From assembly GCF_036850765.1 (NCBI RefSeq), contig NC_089498.1, forward strand, positions 68,240,305 to 68,304,304: DNA of 64,000 nucleotides, read 5' to 3'. Source of the stretch: Saccopteryx bilineata. Taxonomy: Eukaryota; Chordata; Mammalia; Chiroptera; Emballonuridae. Every line of letters begins with the position of its first letter. Within the stretch, counting starts at the first letter, position 1. Under the pieces are notes generated by a model, which made no database searches, was not told the DNA's origin, and saw only the letters and a program-made list of their open reading frames with translations. The translations under genes were made by a program, and so were the position numbers. Shown here piece by piece: positions 1 to 10,435 of the stretch.

Positions 1-46
1 TCTCCCTGTTTCCAGCTTCAGAAAAATGCAAAAAAAAAAAAAAAAA
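1..46 (+). mobile_element. SINE 3' end (truncated by window start)
   Basis: The first bases match the 3' end of the long tRNA-Ala-headed SINE seen complete at 50430-50854 (ending TTTCCAGCTTCAGAAAAATG) followed by an A tail. Only the last part of the element lies in the window. Confidence 0.85.
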
Positions 47-945
47 ATGAGAAGAGGACATGAACAGACACTTCTCCCAGGAAGAAACACAAATGGCCAA
101 CAGATATATGAAAAGATGCTCATCTTCTTTAGTTATTAAAGAAATTCAAATCAAAACTACAACGAGATACCACCTCACACCTGTTAGATTAGCTATTATT
201 AACAAGACAGGTAATAGCAAATGCTGGAGAGGCTGTGGAGAAAAAGGAACCCTCATTCACTGTTGGTGGGACTGTAAAGTAGTACAAACATTATTGAGGA
301 AAGTGTGGTGGTTCCTCAAAAAACTGAAAATAGAACTATCTTATGACCCAGCAATCCCTCTACTGGGTATATACTCCCAAAACTCAGAAACATTGGTATG
401 TAAAGACACATGCAGCCCCATGTTTATTGCAGCATTGTTCACAGTGGCCAGGACATGGAAACAACCAAAAGCCCGTCAATAGATGACTGGTTAAAGAAGA
501 TGTGGCACATATACACTATGGAATACTACTCAGCCTTAAGAAATGATGATATCGGATTATTTACAACAAAATGGTGGGATCTTGATAACATGATACAAAG
601 TGAAATAAGTAAATCAGAAAAAATAAAGAATTGCATTATTCCATACATTGGTGGGACATAAAAACGAGACTAAAACACACGGAGAAGAGTGTGGTGGTTA
701 TCGGGGGTGGGGTGAGGGGGAGCGCGGGAGAGAAGGAGGGAGAGGGGAAGGAGGAGGGGGAGGGGCACAAAAAAAACTAGATAGAAGGTGACGGAGGACA
801 ATCTGACTTGGGGTGATGGGTATGCAACATAACTGAATGACAAGATAACCTGGACATGTTTTCTTTGAATATATGTACCCTGATTTATTGATGTCACCCC
901 ATCAACATTAATAAAAATTTATTTTTAAAACAATAAATAATAAAA
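47..945 (+). mobile_element. 5'-truncated L1, ORF2 C-terminus plus 3'UTR
   Basis: About 0.9 kb of L1, colinear with positions 8890-9750 of the full-length copy in this window. It begins in the last ~200 codons of ORF2, including the C-terminal cysteine-rich segment ([16 protein letters not shown]), and runs through a G-rich 3'UTR to an A/T-rich end. The ORF2 frame opens at 60, is lost near 470 by a one-base deletion in an A run, and resumes in another frame to a stop at 659-661. It is dead and 5'-truncated. It abuts the A tail of the preceding SINE directly, so it may have inserted into or next to that tail. Confidence 0.9.
702..766 (+). other. G-rich tract in L1 3'UTR (G-quadruplex candidate)
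   Basis: Runs of three to five G separated by short loops on the sense strand, at the same 3'UTR position as the tract at 9544-9585 of the full-length L1. G-rich 3'UTR tracts able to form quadruplexes are a known L1 trait. Folding here is inferred. Confidence 0.6.
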
Positions 946-1080
946 AAAGAAATGTTTTCTTAATTATATTTCATAGAAATATAATTAATGTTAGTTTTAA
1001 TTATTTGGTAGACTTTACCAGGCCTGAAGTTGTATTCATTATAAATTTTAAACTACAAATTCAATCCCTTTAACAGATAG

Positions 1081-1258
1081 AGAGTATACAGAAGATACTT
1101 ACTTTTTTTTAATTACTTTTTTCCAACAGCTTTATTAAGATATAATTCACATACTGTGGAATTCACCCATTTAAAGTGTACAATTCTTTTTTGGTATAAT
1201 CACAAATTTATGCATTGAGAACTACAATCAATTTTAAAATATTTAATTATTTCATTAT
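1081..1258 (-). mobile_element. Ancient L1 (L1M-type) 3'UTR, segment 1 of 3
   Basis: Antisense copy of an old mammalian L1 3'UTR, recognised by the stretch around 1126-1186 that reads CAGCTTTATTAAGATATAAT and continues with the usual 'ATTCACCCATTTAAAGTGTACAATT' type text. It is the left part of one old element, later split by the SINE at 1259-1633 and by the SINE and L1 nest at 1869-9940. Confidence 0.75.
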
Positions 1259-1633
1259 CCCTGACTGCGTGGCTCAGTAGTATAGTGTTGGCCTGGCATG
1301 AGGAAGTCCCGGGTTTGATTCTCAGGCAGGTCACACAGGAGAAGCAACCATCAGCTTCTCTACCCTTTCACACTCTCTCTCTATCTTTTTCTCTCTCCCT
1401 TCTTATAGCCATGGCTCAAATGGTTCAAGTAAAACTTGGCCGTAGAAACTGAGGATGGTTCCATCACCTCAGGCCTTAAAATGGCTCAGTGGCCAAGCAA
1501 TGAAGCAGTGGTCCCAGATGGGCAGAGCATCTCCTGACAGGGGGCTTGCCAGGTGGATCCTGGTCAGGGATCATGCAAGAATCTATCTCTGCCTCTCCAC
1601 CTCTTATTCAATAATAAAATAAATAAAAAAAAA
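1259..1633 (+). mobile_element. Long tRNA-headed SINE (degenerate)
   Basis: Sense SINE with tRNA-like A box (GTGGCTCAGTAG) and B box (GGGTTTGATTC), a CT-rich linker, the body with TGGCTCAAATGGTTCAAG and GGTGGATCCTGG, and an A-rich tail. It interrupts the old L1 3'UTR. Duplications at its edges are too eroded to call. Confidence 0.8.
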
Positions 1634-1868
1634 ATACTTGATTACTCCAAAAAGAAATCCTGCACTTTTATTCATCACTCTCAGATCTCCCATTCTCCCT
1701 AGGTGACCAGTAATCTATTTTGTGTCTATATATTTCCCTATCATCTAATATGAAATAACAGTTAATACTAATGGGATAATAATATATGTAGCATTTGACT
1801 AGTTTCTTTCTCTTAGCGTGTTTTCAAGATTCATTCATGTTGTAGATATAAAAGTACTTCATTTTCTT
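1634..1868 (-). mobile_element. Ancient L1 (L1M-type) 3'UTR, segment 2 of 3
   Basis: Continuation of the antisense old L1 after the SINE, recognised by the CTCTTAGCGTGTTTTCAAGA and TTCATTCATGTTGTAG stretches typical of this 3'UTR. It stops at 1868, where a SINE inserted, and resumes at 9941. Confidence 0.75.
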
Positions 1869-1917
1869 TTTTTAAAATTTTAAAATGTATTTATTGATTT
1901 TAGAAAAAGAGGGAGAA
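1869..1917 (-). mobile_element. SINE tail half, split by full-length L1
   Basis: T-rich and GA-rich 3' part of an antisense SINE. Its other part, with the tRNA-like head, resumes at 9837 after the L1. Flanking near-repeats ACTTCATTTTCTT (1856-1868) and ATTACATTTTCTT (9941-9953) are its target-site duplication in the old L1. Confidence 0.75.
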
Positions 1918-1920
1918 GGA

Positions 1921-1939
1921 TGACGTCAGAGTAATGGCG
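1921..1939 (+). promoter_or_regulatory. L1 5' tip: CRE octamer and YY1-like ATGGCG
   Basis: The palindrome TGACGTCA (1921-1928), the CREB/ATF consensus, is followed by ATGGCG at 1934-1939, resembling the YY1 core that positions transcription starts in primate L1. The second L1 has the same two motifs with identical 13-bp spacing (61421, 61434). Binding is inferred from motifs only. Confidence 0.6.
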
Positions 1940-2375
1940 GGGTAGGAAGCGGTACCGATAAATCTCCCCCAAAACTCAACAAGATCAACAACCAGAAACA
2001 GAAAAACCTATACTTGGAGCTTCCAGATGCTTCACAATACACACAAAGGTATGATTGAGTGAAAAATTGGCTAAATATAACCAAACCCCAAAGGAAATAG
2101 GGAGTAAGAAATGCTCTGCTTTCCTCACTAACCTAAACAGGGCGGCTTTCTCTGGTAACTGTGAATATAGGAACTGAGGTGGACAAAGGGGGTGAATAGA
2201 TCCAGGCCACCGCGGCACAAACAGCCGAACAAGGCTGTGGCACGGAGATCCAAGCCGAGGAAAATCTGATCCTGTGGCAACCCGGGCAATACAAGCTAAC
2301 ACTCGCTCCAAACCCAAACAAAGAAAGACAAGCGGAGTGGCCATTTTACCCGGTCTCCTGGTCGGTGCACAGTTA

Positions 2376-2955
2376 GTGGGCGAGAATTTCTTCCTAGGCC
2401 CCGAGAGTGGGTGACCGTGTTGCCCCACGGAGAGGCAGGGTCAGAGGCCTTTCTGTGGGCCGAGGGCAGAGTCTCTGGGCAGCCCCAGCGCCCTGGGAAA
2501 GCCACGCATGGGAGGGAGTGAGAAGTAATTCCAACGGTGGAGATTTTCCGTGCTGGAGGGTGTTTCACTCAGAGGGAAACGCGGCCGGCCTCATATCCTG
2601 GTTTGCGCGCGCAGATAAGGAGTGAGCAATTCCTCCGAGTGCCTCGGCAGTGCGTGCCCGTGTTATCGCACAGAGGGGCAGAGTCAGGGACCTTTGTGTG
2701 GGCCAAAGCAGAATCTCGAGCCGCCCCAGCGCCTTGCAAAAGCCGCGCACGGGGACGGAGCGAGACTCAATTCCAACGCTGCAACTTTTCCCTGCGGTTG
2801 GGGGTTTCACTCAGAGCGTGAGACTGCTGGCCAGATATCCTGGTTGCAGACAGTGAGTGAGAGTTTCCTCCAAGCGCCCCGGAAGTGGGCACCCGCTTGT
2901 GTTACCGGATAGAGTGGCAGAGCCAGAGGTCTTCGAGTGGGCGGAAAGCCCGCCT
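2376..2955 (+). repeat. Tandem monomers in L1 5'UTR (~240 bp period)
   Basis: Two complete units and one partial unit in head-to-tail order. Equivalent points are GAGAATTTCTTCC (2382), GAGCAATTCCTCC (2624) and GAGAGTTTCCTCC (2859), giving periods of 242 and 235 bp. Units share blocks near GTGGGC.., CAGAGTCAGGGACC.., CAGCGCC.., TTTCACTCAGAG and ATATCCTGGTT. They differ by scattered substitutions, so they are diverged monomers rather than a fresh duplication. GC-rich and CpG-rich. This recalls monomeric 5'UTR promoters of mouse L1 families. Confidence 0.8.
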
Positions 2956-3359
2956 GATTATGCTAGCAGCTCTGACTGACTGAGCCTTACCCAGAGCACT
3001 GTGCTGAGTGGAAATAGAGTGGGGAGTTGCCAGCTCTTTGAGCCTCTTACTATCCAGGCAGAGGCAGCAGCAACCCCATAGCTGGATTATCAGGCTAATA
3101 ATTGAGGAAGGAAAGACTAGGAGAAAGGCTCCAGGAACACAGACTCTCTCACTGTCGGAGCCTATAAATGCTAATGAGCTTCGACTGCCAATGAGACTAA
3201 AGCACAATACATGACATTGCCATAGAGACTTATCAACTGCAAACCTCTACCAGAGCGTGCCAAAGGGGCAGAACCCGGGGTACAGAGTCACCGAACAGGA
3301 AGAGGGAGAGAAAAGAAAAAGCAAGAAGATAACCTCTCAAAATCAAGAATAATCTGCAG

Positions 3360-4330
3360 ACATTATAACCTATCTCATTTTATTATATTTGTTCGTTTGT
3401 TTCTCTTATCTTCATTCTTGATACCTTTTTTTCCTCCTCCAATTTGGCCGATTAACTCTCTACCGGTCTTACTCTCTCCTCTCCTTGAACTACACTACCC
3501 ATAAGTGTTACATCTCCCATTATCTTTTCTCTTCTCTTCCTTTCTCTCTATGAGGGTTGCACTCCAAAACCCTTAACTCTCTCTCTCTCTCTCTCTCCTT
3601 TCTTTTTTCTTCTTTTAGTGGTTCCCTCTTTTTTTCTCTCTCTCTCTTTCTTTTCTCCCTCTATATTAGTTTCTTCCTTTCTCCTTTACATCTCCTCTCA
3701 TTGAAACCTCAATAACAAACAAATTATCTTATCTGGGACTCAAACCTATGTTTGTGGCATTTTGGGGGGTTTTTACTTCACCTTTTTAACTCACTAGCAG
3801 TGCTCCCATCCCTGGCTCTCCATATTATCTAGTTCTTGTTTTACTAAATACAATAGTAATTTTTTAATTTGTCCCCCCATTTTTCCATTTTCCTCTTATT
3901 CCTCTCATCATAACTCTTAGACAACGAACACCTAAAAGCAAATCATTTTATTCTTGACACAAATTTTTTCCTTATTTGCTTTTTGTGGGTCCATACGCTC
4001 TTTTTTTTTCTTTTTTCTTTTTTTTTTCCTTTTTTTTTTTTCTTTTTTTTTTTTTTTGCCCCTTTATTACTTTTCCCCAATTCAGGCCATCCATCACAGG
4101 CATTGTTTGTTATAATTCACAGTCCACCACAAGATTTTCTCAAGAAAGAGGGGAGAGGAGAGGAGAGGAAAAAAGGAGGGGGGGAATAATTTCCTTTTTT
4201 TTTAAATTTTTGTTTTATTTTATTTTTCTTTATTTCATTATTAATTTTTTTTAAAAAACAACTCTTTTCGATTTTTTATTTTTTTTATTTTTTTTAACTT
4301 TTTATTCTTTATTAAATCTCATTAGTACTA
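3360..4330 (+). other. Pyrimidine-rich 3' half of L1 5'UTR
   Basis: Nearly 1 kb upstream of ORF1 with strong T and C bias on the sense strand, including long CT repeats (about 3581-3660) and T runs (4002-4056). The second L1 has a matching tract at about 62860-63770, so it belongs to the family and is not local decay. Interrupted only by a short GA-rich patch near 4143-4185. Confidence 0.75.
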
Positions 4331-4349
4331 TCAACAAAACCACCCTCAG

Positions 4350-5347
4350 ATGCCATTAAGGAAGAGAAAATCGAATATCATGAATACAAAAGAAAGAGAG
4401 GTAACACAGCTAGATGAGGAAAAATCTATGGAGAAAATATTTAATATATTGGAAACCTTGGAGCTAAATGACAGAGAATTCAAGATAGAAATCCTAAAAA
4501 TCCTCCGAGATATACAAGAAAACACAGAAAGGCAATTTAGGGAGCTCAGAAAACAACCCAATGAACACAAAGAATATATGTCCAAGGAAATTGAAACTAT
4601 AAAAACAAATCAAACAGAGATGAAAAACTCAATTCACAAGCTGAAAAAAAAGTAACAAGCTTAGCTAATAGAACAGGTCAGATAGAAGAGAGGATTAGTG
4701 AAATAGAAGACAAGCAACTTGAGGCACAACAGAGAGAAGAAGAAAGAGACCCAAAAATGAAAAAAAATGAGATAGCCCTACAAGAATTATCTGACTCCAT
4801 CAAAAAGAATAACATAAGAATAATAGGTATATCAGAGGGAGAAGAGAGAGAAAATGGAATGGAGAACATACTCAAACAAATAATAGATGAGAACTTCCCA
4901 AGCCTGTGGAAAGAACTAAAGCCTCAAGTTCAAGAAGCAAACAGAACTCCAAGTTTTCTTAACCCCAACAAACCTACTCCAAGGCATATCATAATGAAAT
5001 TGACACAAACCAACAGCAAAGAAAAAATTCTCAAGGCAGCCAGGGAAAAGAAGAATACAACATATAAAGGAAGGCCCATTAGATTATCATCAGATTTCTC
5101 AGCAGAAACTCTACAAGCTAGAAGAGAGTGGACCCCAATATTTAAAGTCCTGAAAGAGAGGAACTTTCAGCCACGAATACTATACCCATCAAAGCTATCC
5201 TTCAAATACGAAGGAGAAATAAAACCATTCACAGATACAGAAAAGATGAAAGAATTTATCATCATAAAACCCCCACTCCAGGAATTACTAAAGAGGGTTC
5301 TCCAATCAGATACAAAGAACAAAAAAAAAAAACAGAGCCACAAGTAA
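4350..5347 (+). pseudogene. L1 ORF1 (RNA-binding protein), one frameshift
   Basis: ORF1p normally forms a trimer that coats L1 RNA. The start MPLRKRKSNIM at 4350 follows the CACCCTCAG also found before the start in the second L1. The first 101 codons form a charged alpha-helical coiled coil (ILRDIQENTERQFRELRK). The frame is then lost in an eight-A run at about 4643-4650. The next frame (ATG at 4757, open further upstream) carries an RRM-like segment (NIRIIGISEGEERENGMENI) and the C-terminal domain (PRHIIMKLTQ, ARREWTPIFKVL). Span corresponds to about 331 codons, normal for ORF1p. The break leaves no continuous protein. Since it lies in a homopolymer it could be a sequencing or assembly slip. 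Confidence 0.9.
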
Positions 5348-5673
5348 AAGCCCCAAGAAGAACACAATAAAACCAAATTTAAACTGTGACAACAACAAAA
5401 AGAAAAAGGGGGAGAAGATGGATATTAACAGTAGCAAAGGACGATGGAGTGCAAAAGTACTCACAAAATAGTTCGCTACAATGAACAGGGTAGGGACCCT
5501 TTTCATTACTCATAGGTAACCACCATTGAAAAAACCACCACAGAAGCACATGAGATAAAAAAGATAGCAACAGAGGAAAGATGTATGGAATACAACCAAA
5601 TAAAAATAAAAGATAGAAAAACAAAAGAGAAGGATCAAACAAGACACGAAACTAACAGAAAGCAAGATATAAA
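5348..5673 (+). other. Inter-ORF spacer of L1
   Basis: About 325 bp, A-rich, between ORF1 stop and ORF2 start. I see no open frame or motif in it. The length exceeds the short spacer of human L1. Confidence 0.7.
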
Positions 5674-8600
5674 ATGGCAATAGGGAACTCACAAGTATCA
5701 ATAATTACACTAAATGTAAACGGATTAAACTCACCAATAAAAAGGCACAGAGTAGCAGAATGGAATAAAAAAGAAAATCCAACTGTATGCTGCCTACAGG
5801 AAACTCATCTAAGTAACAAGGATAAAAACAAATTCAAAGTGAAAGGCTGGAAAACAATACTCCAAGCAAATAACATCCAAAAAAAAGCAGGTGTAGCAAT
5901 ACTCATATCGGATAATGCTGACTACAAGACAGGAAAAGTACTCAGAGATAAAAATGGCCATTTCATAATGGCTAAGGGGACACTGAATCAAGAAGACATA
6001 ACAATTCTTAATATATATGCACCAAACCAAGGAGCACCAAAATATATAAGACAGCTACTTATTGACCTTAAAACAAAAACTGACAAAAATACAATCATAC
6101 TTGGAGACCTCAATACACCGCTGACGGCTCTAGATTGGTCATCCAAACAGAGAATCAACAAAGACATATTGGCCTTAAAGAAAACACTAGAGCACCTGGA
6201 TATGATAGACATCTACAGGACATTTCATCCCAAAGTGACTGAGTATACATTTTTCTCCAGTGTACATGGATCATTCTCAAGAATTGACCATATATTGGGC
6301 CACAAAAACAACATCAGCAAATTCAGAAAAATTGAAGTTATACCAAGCATATTTTCTGATCATAAAGCCTTGAAACTAGAATTCAACTGCAAAAAAGAGG
6401 AAAAAAATCCCACAAAAATGTGGAAACTAAACAACATACTTTTAAAAAATGAATGGGTCAAAGAAGAAATAAGTGCAGAGATCAAAAGATATATACAGAC
6501 TAATGAAAATGACAATACGACATATCAGAATCTATGGGATGCAGCAAAAGCAGTGATAAGAGGGAAGTTCATATCGCTTCAGGCATATATGAACAAACAA
6601 GAGAGAGCCCAAGTGAACCACTTAACTTCCCACCTTAAGGAACTAGAAAAAGAAGAACAAAGAAAACCCAAAACCAGCCGAAGAAAGGAGATAATAAAAA
6701 TCAGAGCAGAAATAAATGAATTAGAGAACAGAAAAACTATAGAAAAAATTAATAGAACAAGGAGCTGGTTCTTTGAAAAGATCAACAAAATTGACAAACC
6801 CTTGGCAAGACTTACCAAGGAAAAAAGAGAAAGAACTCATATAAACAAAATCCAAAATGAAAGAGGAGAAATCACCACGGACAACGTAGATATACAAAGA
6901 ATTATTGTAGAATACAATGAAAAACTTTATGCCACTAAATTCAACAACCTAGAAGAAATGGATAAATTTCTAGAAAAATACAACCTTCCTAGACTGAGTC
7001 AAGAAGAAGCAGAAAGCCAAAACAGACCTATCAGTAGAGAAGAAATAGAAAAAACCATTAAAAACCTCCCCAAAAATAAAAGTCCAGGCCCTGACGGCTA
7101 TACCAGCGAATTTTATCAAACATTCAAAGAAGACTTGGTTCCTATTCTACTCAAAGTCTTCCAAAAAATTGAAGAAGAAGCAATACTTCCAAACACATTT
7201 TATGAGGCCAACATAACCCTCATACCAAAACCAGGCAAGGATGGCACAAAAAAAGAAAACTACAGACCAATATCTCTAATGAATACAGATACTAAAATAC
7301 TAAACAAAATACTAGCAAATCGAATACAACAACATATTAAAAAAATAATACATCATGATCAAGTGGGATTCATCTCAGAATCTCAAGGATGGTTCAACAT
7401 ATGTAAAACGGTTAATGTAATACACCATATCAACAAAACAAAGAACAAAAACCACATGATCTTATCAATAGACGCAGAAAAGGCTTTCGATAAAATACAA
7501 CACAATTTTATGTTTAAGACTCTCAACAAAATGGGTATAGAAGGAAAATATCTCAACATGATAAAGGCCATATATGATAAACCATCAGCTAACATCATAT
7601 TAAATGGCACGAAACTGAAGGCTTTCCCCCTTAAATCAGGAACAAGACAGGGTTGTCCACTCTCTCCACTCTTATTTAATGTGGTACTAGAGGTTCTAGC
7701 CAGAGCAATCAGACAAGACAAAGAAATAAAAGGCATCCATATCGGAAAAGAAGAAGTAAAGGTATCACTTTTTGCAGATGATATGATCCTATACATCGGA
7801 AACCCCAAAGAATCCACAAAAAGACTACTAGAAACAATAAGCCAATACAGTAAGGTCGCAGGATACAAAATTAACATACAGAAGTCAATAGCCTTTCTAT
7901 ATGCCAACAATGAAACAACTGAGAAGTAACTCAAAAGAATAATCCCCTTCACGATTGCAGCAAAAAAAAAATAAAATACTTAGGAATAAACATAACAAAG
8001 AATGTAAAAGACTTACTTAATGAAAACTATAAACCATTGTTAAGGGAATTCAACAAAGATATAATGAGATGGAAGAATATACCTTGTTCTTGGCTAGGAA
8101 GAATAAATATAATCAAGATGGCTATATTACCCAAAGCAATATACAAATTTAATGCAATTCTCATCAAAGTTCCAATGACATTTTTTAAAGAAATAGAGCA
8201 AAAAATCATCAGATTTATATGGAAGTATAAAAAACCTCGAATAGCCAAAGCAATCCTAAAGAAAAAGAATGAAGCTGAGGGCATAACAATACCTGACTTC
8301 AAACTCTATTATAGGGCCACGACAATCAAAACAGCATGCTATTGGCAGAAAAATAGACACTCAGACCAATGGATCAGAATAGAAAGTCCAGATATAAAAC
8401 CACATATATATAGTCAAATAATTTTTGATAAAGGGGCCAACAACACACAATGGAGAAAAGAAAGCCTGTTCAATAAATGGTGCTGGGAAAACTGGAAAGC
8501 CACATGCAAAAGAATGAAACGGGACTACAGTTTGTCCCCCTGTACTAAAATTAACTCAAGATGGATCAAAGATCTAAACATAAGACCTGAAACAATAAAG

Positions 8601-9503
8601 TACATAGAAGAAGACATAGGTACTCAACTCATGGACCTGGGTTTTAAAGAGCATTTTATGAATTTGACTCCAATGGCAAGAGAAGTGAAGGCAAAAATTA
8701 ATGAATGGGACTACATCAGACTAAGAAGTTTTTGCTCAGCAAGAGAAACCGATAACAAAATAAACAGAAAGTCAACTAAATGGGAAATGATTTTTTCAAA
8801 CAACAGCTCAGATAAGGGCCTAATATCCAAAATATACAAAGAACTCATAAAACTCAACAACAGACAAACAAACAATCCAATAAAAAAATGGGAAGAGGAT
8901 ATGAATAGACACTTCTCCCAGGAAGAAATACAAATGGCCAACAGATATATGAAAAGATGCTCATCTTCTTTAGCTATTAGAGAAATGCAAATCAAAACGG
9001 CAATGAGATACCACCTCACACCTGTTCGATTAGCTGTTATTAGCAAGACAGGTAATAGCAAATGTTGGAGAGGCTGTGGAGAAAAAGGAACCCTCATACA
9101 CTGTTGGTGGGAATGTAAAGTAGTACAACCATTATGGAAGAAAGTATGGTGGTTCCTCAAAAAATTGAAACTAGAACTACCTTATGACCCAGCAATTCCT
9201 CTACTGGGTATATATCCCCAAAACTCAGAAACATTGATACGTAAAGACACATGCAGCCCCATGTTTATTGCAGCATTGTTCACAGTGGCCAGGACATGGA
9301 AACAACCAAAAAGCCCGTCAATAGATGACTGGATAAAGAAGATGTGGCACATATACACTATGGAATACTACTCAGCCATAAGAAATGATGACATCGGAAC
9401 ATTTACAGCAAAATGGTGGGTTCTTGATAACATGATACGAAGCGAAATAAGTAAATCAGAAAAAAACAGGAACTGTATTATTCCATACGTAGGTGGGACA
9501 TAA
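5674..9503 (+). pseudogene. L1 ORF2 (endonuclease and reverse transcriptase), two lesions
   Basis: ORF2p nicks target DNA and copies L1 RNA by target-primed reverse transcription. The first open block (5674-7929, 751 codons) holds the APE-type endonuclease with [24 protein letters not shown] and FSDHKALKL, then the RT with [13 protein letters not shown] and catalytic FADDMILY (about 7770). A TAA stop occurs at 7927-7929. About 35 bases later an A run (about 7963-7971) shifts the frame. The second block (ATG 8037, open from upstream) runs to 9503 with the cysteine-rich end [19 protein letters not shown]. Discounting the two-base excess, the span is 1275 codons, the same as human ORF2p. Catalytic motifs look intact; only the two nearby lesions break it. 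Confidence 0.93.
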
Positions 9504-9750
9504 TAGTGAAACTAAGAGACATTGATAAGAGTGTGTTGGTTACGGGGGGGAGGGGGGAATGGGAGAGGGATAGGGGGTGGGAGGAGCACAAAGAAATCAA
9601 GATAGAAGGTGACAGAGTACAATCTGACTTTGGGTGGTGGGTATGCAATATAATTGAATGACAAGATAACCTGGACTTGTTATCTTTGAATATATGTATC
9701 CTGATTTATTGATGTCACCCCATTAAAAAAATAAAATTATAAAAAAAAAA
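9504..9750 (+). other. L1 3'UTR with G-rich tract
   Basis: Short 3'UTR following the ORF2 stop. A sense-strand G tract at 9544-9585 (runs of 3-7 G) is a quadruplex candidate. The end reads GATTTATTGATGTCACCCCA and then an A-rich tail. The same end appears in the truncated copy at 47-945 and in antisense copies near 35430-35700. Confidence 0.85.
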
Positions 9751-9778
9751 GAAAGAGATGTAAACAAAGCTAATCAAA

Positions 9779-9812
<34 letters not shown>

Positions 9813-9822
9813 AAAGAAAAAA
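9751..9822 (+). other. Possible L1 3'-transduced segment and second A tail
   Basis: After the first A tail come about 31 bp not found in the other L1 ends here (contains GATGTAAACAAAGCTAATC) and then a long A-rich stretch up to the right target-site duplication at 9823. Read-through past a weak L1 poly(A) signal into flanking DNA of the source locus gives this dual-tail structure. Confidence 0.6.
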
Positions 9823-9836
9823 AAAAAGAGGGAGAA

Positions 9837-9940
9837 AGACAGACAGATAGAAACATTCATCTGTTCTTGTATGTGCCCTGACCAGAAATTGAACCAGCAA
9901 CCTCTGCAGATTGAGGTGATGCTCTAACCAACTGAGCAGT
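9837..9940 (-). mobile_element. SINE head half, split by full-length L1
   Basis: Antisense SINE head: reverse B box in AATTGAACCAGCAACC and A box in CTAACCAACTGAGCAG. It joins the tail half at 1869-1917. The L1 duplication lies between them. Confidence 0.8.
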
Positions 9941-10435
9941 ATTACATTTTCTTTACTGCTGAATTAATGTCCATTGCATGCAATGTTTCATTTCATTAAC
10001 TGATGAACATTTGAGTTGTGTCCACAGAGCTATTATAAATAATGCTGCTATGAGCATTCAAGTACAAGTTTTTGTGTATATATGTTTTCATTTCACTTGG
10101 GTATATATACTTAGGAATGGAATTGCCGGATCATGTGGTGAGTCATATGTTTAACCATTATAAAACTGTCAGACTGTTTTCCAGAAGACTTCACCATTTT
10201 ACATACCCATCAGTAGTATATGAAGATTCCAATAGCTTCACATCCTTTTCAACACTTATTATCTGCACAATATCATTTATATGTTTGTATCTTTCAATGA
10301 ATTTGTCCATTTCATCTAGCTTATCAAATTTTTGTGAAGAGTTGTTTGTAGTATTCTATGTTTATCTTTTTAATGCCTGTGGTTCTATAGCGGCATCCTC
10401 TTGCATTCAGATATTAGTAATTTTGTTTTTTTTCT
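9941..10435 (-). mobile_element. Ancient L1 (L1M-type), segment 3 of 3
   Basis: Continues the antisense old L1. The part to about 10270 is the 3'UTR and ORF2 end (CTTGGGTATATATACTTAGG, ACTGTTTTCCAGAAG). From about 10283 it reads as a more internal ORF2 region (GAATTTGTCCATTTCATCTA), so an internal piece is missing between them. Nothing identifiable follows to 10780. Confidence 0.7.

Larger units (their letters stand above)
1918..9822 (+). mobile_element. Full-length young L1 retrotransposon
   Basis: A complete L1: 5'UTR 1918-4349, ORF1 4350-5347, spacer 5348-5673, ORF2 5674-9503, G-rich 3'UTR from 9504 and A tails. The exact 14-bp duplication AAAAAGAGGGAGAA lies at 1904-1917 and 9823-9836, showing a recent endonuclease-dependent insertion into a SINE. 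The first A tail (about 9740-9750) is followed by about 31 bp of non-L1 sequence and a second A-rich tail (9782-9822), which looks like a short 3' transduction. As written the copy is defective: one frame break in ORF1, one stop and one frame break in ORF2. Both frame breaks lie in A runs. It is antisense to the CTNNA3 transcript. Confidence 0.95.
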
